Shown here: one piece after another, positions 17,043 to 25,956 of the stretch
Numbering within the stretch: position 1 is the first letter of the stretch
Layout: each line of letters starts with the position of its first letter
Source: Stanieria cyanosphaera PCC 7437
Lineage (GTDB): Bacteria > Cyanobacteriota > Cyanobacteriia > Cyanobacteriales > Xenococcaceae
Direction of reading: 5' to 3'
NCBI RefSeq assembly: GCF_000317575.1
Contig: NC_019748.1
Coordinates: forward strand, 4,112,501 to 4,176,500
DNA length: 64,000 nt
The notes under the pieces: generated by a model
What the model was told of the DNA's origin: nothing
The model's database searches: none
The model's input: the letters and a program-made list of their open reading frames with translations, nothing else
Made by a program: the position numbers and the translations under genes

Positions 17043-19043
17043 ATGCAAGAAAGCAAAAAAAAACTTTGTTTAATATATGCTAACTGTCAAAGAGATCTGA
17101 TCAAATCTCATTTAGAACTCTCTGAAGAAGTGCTAGCTAATTATCAGTTTGTTAGTATTCCTTATCATTTTAAGGCGATTCAGAATAACTTTGTCATCCC
17201 AGAAGAAATATTAACTAAAACTGGTTTATTTATTTATCAACCGATCGCAGATACTTACGGACAACAAAGTACAGCAAGTATTATTAGTAGATTACCAGCT
17301 AATTGTCACAAAATTTCTTTTCCTTATATTTATTTTAAAGGTTATCATCCTCAGTTTACTAAACTAGATAGTCAGAACTTACAACAAAGGTTTATTAATG
17401 ATGGTTCTAATTTAAATGATGCTAATATTATTCGTTTGGTTAAGCAAGGCTACACTAATGAAGAAATTATTCAATTAATTAGAGATAAAAATTTCTACAC
17501 TTCAGAATTTTTACAACATAATGTAAATCAGACTCTTCAAGAATTATCTCAAAGAGAACAAGTTACCGACATCAAAATTGTTGATTTTATCCGCCGTCAT
17601 TATCAACAACATTATTTATTTTATATTCCTGCTCATCCATCTAATCTGATCGGATTAAAAGTAACCAACCAAATTTTAGCTAAACTCAATTTTAATCTTT
17701 TAATTAACGCTCATCCCGAAGAACAATTAGCAACTTTTAAAATTCCAATTTATCCTAGTGTAATTAATCATTTGAATTTACATTTTATTAGTGATAGCAC
17801 TAAATATAAACCATTAGCTTTACTCAATGATGAGTTAGATTTTAATACTTGTTCGCAACAATATATAGAATCTTATCGTCGAGTTTTAGCCGAAGAAAAG
17901 CAAGCTATTACTAATAACTTATCTTTATCAACTACCTCCATAAAATCCGTGAACAATTCTCCTTTTCGTATCTCTGTGATTGGTGGCTCTAATTCTCTGA
18001 TGAGAAACGGTTACACTAAATATTTATCTGATCATCTTGCTCAAGCTATCGAACGTCCAGTTATCCTTAATTATTTTGCCTTGGGAGGAGTTACAAATCT
18101 TTTTGGAGCAATTCAAAATATCAGAAATAATGTTCCTCAAAAAAGTGATTTAATTTTGTTTGAATATTGTGTTAACGACCGTAAAGCAATTAATCAAGGT
18201 AAATATTCGATTAAATTGGCGGGTAGAGCTTTAGAAGGTTTTATTAGAAGAAGCAAAACAATTAATCCTAATTGTCGGATTATTATTTTAATTTTTGGTA
18301 CTAATAGTTCTGATTACTATGATAATTGTTGCCAGGTATCAGCTTTATATGAAGCGATCGCAAAACGGTATGAGATTCCTGTAATTAATATCTCGGAAAT
18401 TTTATTAAAAACTGAAGGAATAAAATTTATTAAATCTTTGTATGAACCTAAAGATAATGCTCATTACTCTAAAGAAAAAGGAGTACAAATAGTTTCACAA
18501 ATTATTACCCAAGAAATTATCAACAGAAGTTTGTTATCTCAACCAATTCGTAAGTTAGAAGATTGCTATCGGATTTATGCTAATAACTTACAATACTTAA
18601 AATTTACCAGGAAGTTCCAACCACAATCTTTATGTGGTAATTACGAACAATCAGTGTTCAAAAATAGTTTGTTTAATGAATCAATTTACACCTTAAAACA
18701 AGGCTCAACTCTGAGGCTAAATCTTAAAGGACAACTTTTAGGATTAATTATTAAATCTGATTGGTATGATGGTTTTTTTCAAGTTAAATTTGGTGAACAA
18801 AGTCTTGTTACTAGTTCTTTTTCAGAATGGGTTCAATCACCAGAATCAGCCAATCTTAATTTAATTACTTTACCTTACCAAAAATTTTCTTTCTCCAAAG
18901 AACCTCAATCTTTATCTATTTCTGTGTGTCCAAACCCACCAGAGAAATTTGAGTTAGATTGGCATAAAGTACTACCTCAAGTATCACCTGCTAACTGGAA
19001 ATTAAGTATAGCTGGAATTGCTTATTTAGGAGAAATAATTTAA
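17043..19043 (+). CDS. WcbI-like domain fused to SGNH hydrolase/acyltransferase domain
   Basis: 666 residues, no signal peptide or clear membrane helix. The N-terminal ~270 residues resemble the WcbI polysaccharide-biosynthesis putative acetyltransferase family: KLCLIYANCQRDLIKSHLEL carries the NCQ signature, and YFKGYHPQF and FYIPAHPSNLIGL follow. Residues ~310-490 are an SGNH/GDSL domain: VIGGSNSLMRNGY (nucleophile Ser block), LFEYCVNDRKA (Asn block) and DNAHYSKEKG (Asp/His block). The last ~140 residues look beta-rich. Both halves point to O-acyl transfer or removal on a polysaccharide. It follows the GT4-GT2 gene but is separated by 431 bp, so it has its own promoter. Confidence 0.75.
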   Translation: MQESKKKLCLIYANCQRDLIKSHLELSEEVLANYQFVSIPYHFKAIQNNFVIPEEILTKTGLFIYQPIADTYGQQSTASIISRLPANCHKISFPYIYFKGYHPQFTKLDSQNLQQRFINDGSNLNDANIIRLVKQGYTNEEIIQLIRDKNFYTSEFLQHNVNQTLQELSQREQVTDIKIVDFIRRHYQQHYLFYIPAHPSNLIGLKVTNQILAKLNFNLLINAHPEEQLATFKIPIYPSVINHLNLHFISDSTKYKPLALLNDELDFNTCSQQYIESYRRVLAEEKQAITNNLSLSTTSIKSVNNSPFRISVIGGSNSLMRNGYTKYLSDHLAQAIERPVILNYFALGGVTNLFGAIQNIRNNVPQKSDLILFEYCVNDRKAINQGKYSIKLAGRALEGFIRRSKTINPNCRIIILIFGTNSSDYYDNCCQVSALYEAIAKRYEIPVINISEILLKTEGIKFIKSLYEPKDNAHYSKEKGVQIVSQIITQEIINRSLLSQPIRKLEDCYRIYANNLQYLKFTRKFQPQSLCGNYEQSVFKNSLFNESIYTLKQGSTLRLNLKGQLLGLIIKSDWYDGFFQVKFGEQSLVTSSFSEWVQSPESANLNLITLPYQKFSFSKEPQSLSISVCPNPPEKFELDWHKVLPQVSPANWKLSIAGIAYLGEII

Positions 19044-19088
19044 TTGTTTTTGTTTAAGGTAGAAAATAAAATTTAGTTTGTTTTAAGT

Positions 19089-19171
19089 TATAGCAATACG
19101 TTTTTGGGTTAAAACATGATATTTTTTGTCTGTATGATTCATGAATCTTATTTTTGTTTAGTCTTGCTATA
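19089..19171. repeat. MITE-like element, 83 bp, TATAGCAA ends
   Basis: Inverted ends TATAGCAA (19089-19096) and TTGCTATA (19164-19171). The left side TATAGCAATACG, then GGGTTAAAACA, closely matches the left side of the 80-bp element at 39057-39136. There is no coding capacity. Confidence 0.5.
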
Positions 19172-19281
19172 TTTAAAAGATTTATAATTAAACAATATTA
19201 AACTGGGATCAATTTTTCAAATTAATCCCAAAGCTCTTGCTAAGTTTGAATTTGTCAAAAATATTAAACTTGTAGACTTGG

Positions 19282-19545
19282 TTAGCGATAATCAGTAGTT
19301 GTTGTTCTAGTAGGGTCGTTATATACTGTATTATTGTGGCGTTTATTTTTACCAGCTAGACCAGCTAGTCCAATTAGACCTAGTAATCCAAGCCAACCCC
19401 AATCAAAATTATTATCTTCCTGTACGTATCCCTCTTGAGTAGGGGGAACTTGAGTTTGAGCTTGAACAGAAACCATCGGTACAACAGCTAAACTAGTTGC
19501 GATCGCGCTAGCTGCGAGCAATTTAGATAATTTAATATTCTTCAT
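19282..19545 (-). CDS. Small secreted protein with C-terminal WGxxGxxG anchor motif
   Basis: 87 residues. A signal peptide is obvious (MKNIKLSKLLAASAIATSLA, cleavage after VQA near residue 29). After a short acidic linker comes DWGWLGLLGLIGLAGLAG, a WGxxGxxGxxG segment followed at once by the basic KNKRH, the layout of sortase-like or rhombosortase-like C-terminal sorting tails. Unlike classical cases it has ~20 extra polar residues (NNTVYNDPTRTTTTDYR) after the basic cluster. Function unknown; it is likely processed or retained at the membrane. The ribosome-binding site AAGGAG lies just upstream. Confidence 0.8.
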   Translation of the reverse strand: MKNIKLSKLLAASAIATSLAVVPMVSVQAQTQVPPTQEGYVQEDNNFDWGWLGLLGLIGLAGLAGKNKRHNNTVYNDPTRTTTTDYR

Positions 19546-19872
19546 TCTTAAGACTCCTTTTCAGACTTGTTTTATTATTTATAAGGCTAAAGAAACCTCC
19601 AAAGAATTTAATCAGTCTTTAGCCAGAAACTAGTAAATATTTTTTCAGCAATATTTTGAGTAAAAACGAAACAGAATCAGTCTTTAATTCCTAAAAACAT
19701 TTCTTTTCGTAAATCTTCACAAAAATCTTAAAACGATCCGACTAAAGATAGAGTTAGCCTCAAATTTTGCTAGCAACAATAAAGTTAGGTGCGATTATTT
19801 TCAGATCCACAAAATATTAAATAGTCGCGCCTTCACTAAGATACATTGCGTTAAAAATTAAAGAAGAAAATT
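19546..19872. other. 327-bp divergent intergenic region
   Basis: It lies between the divergently transcribed WGxxGxxG gene and the large repeat-protein gene and should hold both promoters. I see no conserved operator, RNA gene or repeat in it. Confidence 0.5.
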
Positions 19873-22800
19873 ATGTTTCACAACTTAGAAATGATGCTGG
19901 GATTATACAGCACTCACTTTTGGCTTGCTAAAGTTCGAGTTCCAACACCCCCAACAACACCTACACCAATCAATCCTCCACCAGTAACAACACTTCCTTT
20001 CCCAGTGCCTCAATTTTTCGTGGCATTGCTGGCAGGAGTAGTAATTGCTTTTGCTTTCCAGTTTCTGTTAACCAACTTTACTTTAGCAGCAGGAATTTCT
20101 GCGGGAGCTAACCCTCTAGAAGCCGAAGCTGAGGAAACTTGGGGAAGTAAGTTCCAAGAAGTCGAATCTAAAGTAGGATTTTGGGCTTTAATAACCGTTA
20201 ATATTGCTCTGTTTATCGCTTGTTTCTTGGCGATTAAACTAACCTTCATTAACAACATTAGTTTTGCAGCAATTACGAGCATTGTAATCTGGTCAATCTT
20301 TTTCTTGCTGCTGCTGTGGCTTAGTTCCAAAGCAATTGGTTCCGTTGTGAGTTCTGTAGTTGATACAGCATCTTCAGGAATGCAAGGTATAGGAGCGATC
20401 GCAACAACTGCTCTGAGTGCTAATGCGGTTAATGCTCGTGTAGTTAATACAGTAGAAGAATCTATTGGTGCAGTTCGTCGTGAATTAACTTCGGCAATTG
20501 ATCCAACCATCGTTAAGGATACAGTACAAGATTACTTAGGTAACTTGAAACCATCTCAACTAAATCTCTCGGAAATTCGGGAAAATTTCCAAGATTTACT
20601 CAAAAATTCCGATTTACAATCCATATCACCCGATAACTTAAAAAATATCGACCGCCAAACTTTTGTAAATTTAGTTAGTAGTCGTACAGATTTTTCCAAA
20701 CAGGATCTTAATCAGATTGCAGATCAACTAGAAAAAGTCTGGCAAGAAGTAATTGGTGAGCAACAGCAGAACAGTTTATTGCCAGAATTACTGAACTTTT
20801 TGCAAAAAGCTTCTCCAAACGAGTTGAAATCCGAGCAATTAAATCAAAAACTCAATCAATTGCTGGAGGAAACCAATAACCAGTCGACTTTTACAACACA
20901 AGCTATGCAGCTTGGTTTGGCTAAACTAATTGACACAGTTCTCCAACGAGTAGATCTTTCCGATGTAGATGGACAAAAAATTATCGAGCAATTACAACAG
21001 CTTAAAGACCAAGGTACAGAACAAGTAAAACAACTTACCTCGTCATCCTCTAACCCAATTCGAGGGGATGTAGAAGAATACTTGCTCAATTCCCAACCTT
21101 GGCATCTCAACCGAGAAACCATTAAGCAAGAATTTAAAGAGGTAATTTACGATCCAGAAGCAGCACCGAGTTTAGTGCGAAGTCAATTAGAACAACTCAA
21201 TCGTGATGATTTGGTAAACATCTTAAATCAAAGAGATGAGTTTAGTTCCGAGCAAATAAACGAACTGGTTGATTCCCTCGAAAGTATCCGTCAGGAAGTT
21301 TTGTCCCAGGTTGCCAATGCAGAATCAGAAGAAAAATCACAAGATCTTCATTCTCGCGTAGAAAATTATCTTCGTTCTACTAGTAAAGAAGAACTAAATC
21401 CTGAAGCAATTGAACGCAACTTTAAAACACTTCTCGAAGATACAGACGCAGGTGTAGAAGAATTAAGCAATCGCCTTTCTCAATTCGACCATGATAGTTT
21501 GAAACAACTGCTTTCCCAAACTAGAGAAGATCTAAATGAAGAAGAAATCGACCAAATCCTGAATCAGCTATTAAGTACACGCGATCGCGTTAATTCAGAA
21601 GCTCAGGAAATGCAAGAAAAAGCCCAATTTCAAGCTCAAGAACTAGGGCAAAAAGTAGAATCCTATTTGCGGGATACTAAAAAAGAAGAACTAAATCCAG
21701 AAGGTATTAAGGAAGACCTCAAAACTCTTCGAGATAAACCGCAAGCTGGAATCAAAGCCTTGCGAGAAAGACTCTCTCAATTTGACCGCGATACGGTAGT
21801 AAAATTACTTTCCGAACGAGGAGATTTAAACGAAGAGGAAATTAATCAATTTATTGATCGCTTTGAAGAAATTCGAGATAATCTCCTGCACGCACCGCAA
21901 ATGTTAGCGGGTAAGGCTCAGGAGCAATACGAAGATGTTACTAGTAAGATTGCTGATTATTTCCGTGCTACTAATTTAGAGGAACTAGACCCCGACAGCA
22001 TCAAACAAGATTTACAGCAGCTATTTGACGATCCGCAACAGGGAACTAAAGCTCTGAGAGAAAGATTTTCGCACCTGGATCGAGAAACTCTAACCAAGCT
22101 GTTGAGTCAACGAGAAGACCTCAGTGAAGAGCAGGTTAATCAGTATATCGACCGAGTTCAAGCGGCAATTCAAGGTATTGTTAAAACACCCCGACGCTTG
22201 GCAAGTCGTACTCAAAAACAAATTCAAGATTGGCAAAGTTCTTTTGAAAATTACTTACGTTCCACTAATAAAGAAGAACTAAATCCAGAAGGCATTAAAC
22301 GCGATTTACAAACCTTACTCAAAGAGCCAGGAACGGGATTAAGCCAAATTAGCGATCGCCTTTCTGAAATTGACCGTGATACGGTAGTAGCTCTTCTTTC
22401 GCAACGGGAAGATATTTCCGAAGCAGAAGCCAACGAGATTGTCGAACGAATTGACTCTGTGCGCCATCAATTACTCGAACAATTTCAGGCAATTCAACAG
22501 CAAGCCCAATCGGCGATTGAAGGAACATTTGACAAGATTCGTAATTACCTCAACTCCTTAGAGCGTCCCGAACTCAACTACGATGGAATTAAGCAAGACT
22601 TAGAAAAACTGTTTTCAGATCCAGAAGCAGGAGTTGATGCCTTACGCGATCGCGCCTCTCAATTTGACCGCGACACTATAGTTGCCCTGTTGAGTTCCCG
22701 CGAAGATATTTCTGAGCAAGATGTCAATCGAATCATTGACCAAGTTGAATCAGTACGCGATCGTTTTCTTAATCGTCTCGAACGTATTCAGCAGAAAACA

Positions 22801-22968
22801 CAAGCAAGAATCGATGAGATTAAGCATAATGCTCGCGAACAAGTCATTCAAGCCCGTAAAGCGACAGCAACTGCTGCTTGGTGGTTATTTGGTACAGCTT
22901 TGACTTCGGCTGGTGTGGCAGTGCTAGCTGGCGTTATGGCAATACGTGGTCTAGCTATATTTAGTTAG
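19873..22968 (+). CDS. Large membrane protein with about eight ~90-residue helical repeats
   Basis: 1031 residues. The N-terminus has a Pro/Thr-rich stretch (VPTPPTTPTPINPPPVTTLP) and then three hydrophobic segments up to residue ~150. From residue ~216 to ~965 there are about eight repeats. Their core reads YLR-x6-ELNPEGIKxDL, then a DP-x-AG turn, LRxRxSQFDRDTxxxLLSxR and EDxxExxxNxIIDxxxxxR; copies 4-8 are the most alike. The spacing is ~95-100 residues, and linkers are Gln/Glu-rich coiled coil. A final helix (WWLFGTALTSAGVAVLAGVM) ends the protein. Repeat copies share DNA stretches such as AAAGAAGAACTAAATCC, a sign of recent duplication. Architecture suggests a long rod tethered to a membrane at both ends; function is unknown to me. 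Confidence 0.85.
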   Translation: MFHNLEMMLGLYSTHFWLAKVRVPTPPTTPTPINPPPVTTLPFPVPQFFVALLAGVVIAFAFQFLLTNFTLAAGISAGANPLEAEAEETWGSKFQEVESKVGFWALITVNIALFIACFLAIKLTFINNISFAAITSIVIWSIFFLLLLWLSSKAIGSVVSSVVDTASSGMQGIGAIATTALSANAVNARVVNTVEESIGAVRRELTSAIDPTIVKDTVQDYLGNLKPSQLNLSEIRENFQDLLKNSDLQSISPDNLKNIDRQTFVNLVSSRTDFSKQDLNQIADQLEKVWQEVIGEQQQNSLLPELLNFLQKASPNELKSEQLNQKLNQLLEETNNQSTFTTQAMQLGLAKLIDTVLQRVDLSDVDGQKIIEQLQQLKDQGTEQVKQLTSSSSNPIRGDVEEYLLNSQPWHLNRETIKQEFKEVIYDPEAAPSLVRSQLEQLNRDDLVNILNQRDEFSSEQINELVDSLESIRQEVLSQVANAESEEKSQDLHSRVENYLRSTSKEELNPEAIERNFKTLLEDTDAGVEELSNRLSQFDHDSLKQLLSQTREDLNEEEIDQILNQLLSTRDRVNSEAQEMQEKAQFQAQELGQKVESYLRDTKKEELNPEGIKEDLKTLRDKPQAGIKALRERLSQFDRDTVVKLLSERGDLNEEEINQFIDRFEEIRDNLLHAPQMLAGKAQEQYEDVTSKIADYFRATNLEELDPDSIKQDLQQLFDDPQQGTKALRERFSHLDRETLTKLLSQREDLSEEQVNQYIDRVQAAIQGIVKTPRRLASRTQKQIQDWQSSFENYLRSTNKEELNPEGIKRDLQTLLKEPGTGLSQISDRLSEIDRDTVVALLSQREDISEAEANEIVERIDSVRHQLLEQFQAIQQQAQSAIEGTFDKIRNYLNSLERPELNYDGIKQDLEKLFSDPEAGVDALRDRASQFDRDTIVALLSSREDISEQDVNRIIDQVESVRDRFLNRLERIQQKTQARIDEIKHNAREQVIQARKATATAAWWLFGTALTSAGVAVLAGVMAIRGLAIFS

Positions 22969-23049
22969 TTATCCTCAAATAAAACCGTTTCTCACTAATA
23001 GCTGATCGAAGGTTTGTATTAGTTCAACAACAAAGGTGACACATTATTT

Positions 23050-23077
23050 GTAGGGGCAACTTGTGAGTTGCCTCTAT
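23050..23077. repeat. 28-bp palindrome family member (imperfect)
   Basis: GTAGGGGCAACTTG is followed by TGAGTTGCCTCTAT. The two halves pair over the full length with three G-T positions, i.e. wobble pairs in RNA. Same family as 545-572 and 42121-42148. It lies in the 414-bp gap before modA. Confidence 0.7.
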
Positions 23078-23265
23078 TTTAATATAAAAATCTCTGATAA
23101 CTGTTGATGTAACCTATTGGGTATTTTTATAAAAAATCAGATCAAATACAATGACTCAAAAACGTATATAAAAAACTTCCTTTATCGCCACCTCATCGCA
23201 ACGAATTCTTAAATCCTCACCTCCTTTGTATAGAAAAATCATGCTGGACTAACAGCGTTTTATCT

Positions 23266-23303
23266 ATGCAAGTATTTTTGCGTAATGTATTATATACTTG
23301 CAT
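23266..23303. promoter_or_regulatory. 10-bp inverted repeat upstream of modA
   Basis: ATGCAAGTAT (23266-23275) and ATACTTGCAT (23294-23303) are exact inverted copies 18 bp apart, 80 bp before the modA start. TATATA-type promoter-like sequence lies at the right arm. It could be the operator for the XRE-molybdate regulator at 28402, or a leader hairpin. The same arms are not repeated elsewhere in the window as far as I can see. Confidence 0.45.
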
Positions 23304-23382
23304 AAAGCCAATTTTTGTATCGATAAATATAAACAGGCTATTTACAGCAGTATTTGAATTGTTTAGTTCCGAACGATACCTA

Positions 23383-24204
23383 ATGAAAATCAAAAGACAA
23401 TATTTTTTCTTGTCCGGCTTAGTGGGACTTTTGGTTGCATTCAGTGGATTATTTCTTAACCAATCATTTTCGTCTTCAGCATCACAGATACTATTAGCTC
23501 AAAGACCAGTCACACTGACCGTATCTGCAGCAGCCGACCTCAACTATGTGTTTAAAGAAATCGGTGCTTTATGGGAGAAAGAAACAGGAAACAAAGTCAC
23601 CTTTAACTTTGGTTCTACAGGACAACTAGCGCAACAAATAGAACGTGGTGCGCCTGTAGATTTATTTGCTGCTGCTAACAAGTCATACATTGAAGACCTT
23701 GACAAAGAAGGATTAATCGTATCCGACACAAAAGCTGTGTATGGTAGAGGACGAATTACTGTCTGGACAAGAGAAGATAGTAAACTCAATCCCAAAGACA
23801 TTCGAGAGTTAACCAAACCGGAATATAAAAGAGTAGCGATCGCTAATCCCGATCATGCTCCCTACGGTATCGCTGCTAGAGAAGCATTTCAGACAGTAGG
23901 TATCTGGGATGCAATCAAGCCGAAACTGGTACTCGGTGAAAACATCGCCCAAACTCAACAATATGCGGAAACTGGCAATGTTGATGTTGGTATCGTGGCT
24001 TTATCTTTAAGCGTCAATAGACCAGGAAAATGGGAGCTAATTCCCGAAAATCTACATCAACCCATTGACCAAATGTTAGCTGTAGTCAAAAAGAGTAAGT
24101 ATCAGACACAAGCCCGAGAGTTTGCCCAATATATTAACGGGCCGACAGGCAGACCATTGATGAAGAAATATGGTTTTGTTTTACCCGAGGAGAAAGCAAA
24201 TTAA
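23383..24204 (+). CDS. modA: Molybdate ABC transporter, periplasmic binding protein
   Basis: 273 residues from ATG 23383; the open frame extends upstream to 23266 but that part lacks signal-peptide character. The start MKIKRQYFFLSGLVGLLVAF is a signal sequence. The mature protein has VTLTVSAAADLNYVFKEIGA, FNFGSTGQLAQQIERGAPVD and DLFAAANKSYI, the oxyanion-binding segments of ModA. VDVGIVALSLSV and ARGF-like REFAQYINGP follow. It captures molybdate (possibly tungstate) outside the inner membrane and delivers it to ModB. TAATG overlap with modB indicates coupled translation. Confidence 0.93.
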   Translation: MKIKRQYFFLSGLVGLLVAFSGLFLNQSFSSSASQILLAQRPVTLTVSAAADLNYVFKEIGALWEKETGNKVTFNFGSTGQLAQQIERGAPVDLFAAANKSYIEDLDKEGLIVSDTKAVYGRGRITVWTREDSKLNPKDIRELTKPEYKRVAIANPDHAPYGIAAREAFQTVGIWDAIKPKLVLGENIAQTQQYAETGNVDVGIVALSLSVNRPGKWELIPENLHQPIDQMLAVVKKSKYQTQAREFAQYINGPTGRPLMKKYGFVLPEEKAN

Positions 24205-24941
24205 TGGATTGGTTTCCTTATATATTATCATTGCAAGTCACCGCACTAGCTACAGTATTGCTGTTAGTTTTTGGACTGGGAATAGCAATTTTTTTAGCTC
24301 GTGTCCGTTTCAGAGGTGAATTAATCATATCGACAGTGCTGAACTTGCCTTTGGTACTACCTCCTAGCGTGATTGGTTTTTACCTATTGCTAGCTTTAGG
24401 TCGAGGTAGCCCGATACTGGAATGGTTTGGGATCGATATTTTATTCACATGGCAAGCAGCAGCGATCGCTAGTGCCATAGTTGCGTTGCCCCTAATTGTC
24501 GAAGCAGCCAGAGCCGCCATTTTAGATGTCAATCCGGAATTAGAAGCAGCAGCCCGTACTCTGGGAGACTCGGAAATTAAGGTGTTATGGCGAGTCACAC
24601 TACCTTTGGCTCGTTCGGGAATTTTGGCAGGCTTTATCTTAGCAGTCGCCAGAGCTTTAGGTGAATTCGGTGCAACCTTAATGGTGGCAGGAAATATCCC
24701 CGAACGCACCCAAACCTTACCCCTGGCTATTTATGATGCTGTGCAGAACCAAGAGTATGGTAAAGCCAACTTGATGGTACTGGTGATGACTTTTTGGGCA
24801 TTTCTGTTGCTGTTATGGGCGCGTAGCCTGGAACAGCGTAGACAAAAGCGTTCTACTGAGAAAATAATCAAAACTAAGAATGCAGCTTTTAGTAGACATT
24901 CACAAACAACTAGCCAGTTATCCTCTAGAAGTGAAATTTAA
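24204..24941 (+). CDS. modB: Molybdate ABC transporter permease
   Basis: 245 residues, five or six membrane helices. The binding-protein-dependent permease (EAA) loop reads EAAARTLGDSEIKVLWRVTL, followed by PLARSGILAGFILAVARALG and EFGATLMVAGN, all typical of ModB. It forms the channel through which molybdate enters. The C-terminal ~30 residues are polar and overlap the start of modC by 62 bp in another frame. In many cyanobacteria modB and modC are fused; here they remain separate genes with a long overlap. Confidence 0.93.
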   Translation: MDWFPYILSLQVTALATVLLLVFGLGIAIFLARVRFRGELIISTVLNLPLVLPPSVIGFYLLLALGRGSPILEWFGIDILFTWQAAAIASAIVALPLIVEAARAAILDVNPELEAAARTLGDSEIKVLWRVTLPLARSGILAGFILAVARALGEFGATLMVAGNIPERTQTLPLAIYDAVQNQEYGKANLMVLVMTFWAFLLLLWARSLEQRRQKRSTEKIIKTKNAAFSRHSQTTSQLSSRSEI

Positions 24942-25947
24942 TCTAGAGGGGCGAGTGCTGGGAATATTGGGTAGTTCTGGTTCTGGCAAAAGCATGACTT
25001 TACGTTGTATTGCGGGGCTTGAAACTCCTAAGCGGGGTCGCATTGTCGTTAATGGAAGGGTTTTGTTTGATTCATCCCAACGAATTAACCTGCCAATTCG
25101 CTTACGCCGTGTGGGGATTGTCTTTCAAAACTACGCCCTATTTCCCCATTTGACAGTTGCCGAAAATATTACCTATGGGTTACAAAATTTGTCGAGTGCA
25201 GAACGTCAGCACCGCTTGGCAGAACAAATAGCCAAATTACAACTGTCTGGCCTAGAGAATCGCTATCCACAGCAGCTATCTGGCGGACAACAGCAGCGCG
25301 TAGCTTTAGCAAGGGCTTTAGCAGTAGAACCAGAAGTATTACTGTTAGATGAACCCTTCTCGGCTCTCGATACTCACCTGCGACACCAACTGCAAGAACA
25401 ACTGATTGAGACATTGAGTAGCTATCAAGGGGTGACGCTATTTGTTACCCATAATTTAGAAGAAGCCTATGAGATTTGTGAACATCTGTTAGTTATTTCC
25501 CAAGGGCAGGCGATCGCTTACGAGCAAAAACAATCTATTTTCGAGCGTCCAGCTACTTACACAGTTGCCCAACTAACTGGCTGTAAAAACTTCTCTCTAG
25601 CCAAAGCAATTTCCCCCACCCAAGTAGAAGCCAAGGACTGGGGCTGTACTCTCAAAGTCATCGAACCAATTCCTCAATCATTGGCATATGTAGGAATTCG
25701 CGCCCATCATCTTACCTTTCCCAATGAACCCAACACTGAAAATACCTTCCTCTGTTGGTTGGCTCACACCAGAGAAACACCCCATAGAATGACGCTTTAT
25801 CTCAAGCTACACACTCTACCAACTCAACCAAACGATTACCACATCCAAGCCGAAGTATTTAAAGAAAAATGGTCAACTATCAAAGACCGTCCTTTTCCTT
25901 GGTATGTCAAGTTAGATCCACTCAAGCTGTGTTTAATGCAATCATAA
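24880..25947 (+). CDS. modC: Molybdate ABC transporter ATP-binding protein
   Basis: 355 residues. Walker A GSSGSGKS, the Q-loop region VGIVFQNYALFPH, ABC signature LSGGQQQRVALARAL, Walker B EVLLLDEPFSALD and the H-loop VTHNLEEA are all intact. The C-terminal ~120 residues form the regulatory mop/TOBE-like part, here divergent. It powers ModB and completes modABC. Its start lies inside modB, so stoichiometry is probably set by coupled translation. It ends 9 bp before the convergent ACR3-like gene. Confidence 0.93.
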   Translation: MQLLVDIHKQLASYPLEVKFNLEGRVLGILGSSGSGKSMTLRCIAGLETPKRGRIVVNGRVLFDSSQRINLPIRLRRVGIVFQNYALFPHLTVAENITYGLQNLSSAERQHRLAEQIAKLQLSGLENRYPQQLSGGQQQRVALARALAVEPEVLLLDEPFSALDTHLRHQLQEQLIETLSSYQGVTLFVTHNLEEAYEICEHLLVISQGQAIAYEQKQSIFERPATYTVAQLTGCKNFSLAKAISPTQVEAKDWGCTLKVIEPIPQSLAYVGIRAHHLTFPNEPNTENTFLCWLAHTRETPHRMTLYLKLHTLPTQPNDYHIQAEVFKEKWSTIKDRPFPWYVKLDPLKLCLMQS

Positions 25948-25956
25948 ACACTTAGT

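Noticed and set aside
23266-23382. N-terminal extension of ModA to the first in-frame ATG
   Set aside because: The extra 39 residues precede a normal signal peptide at 23383 and overlap the inverted repeat; they are more likely 5' leader.
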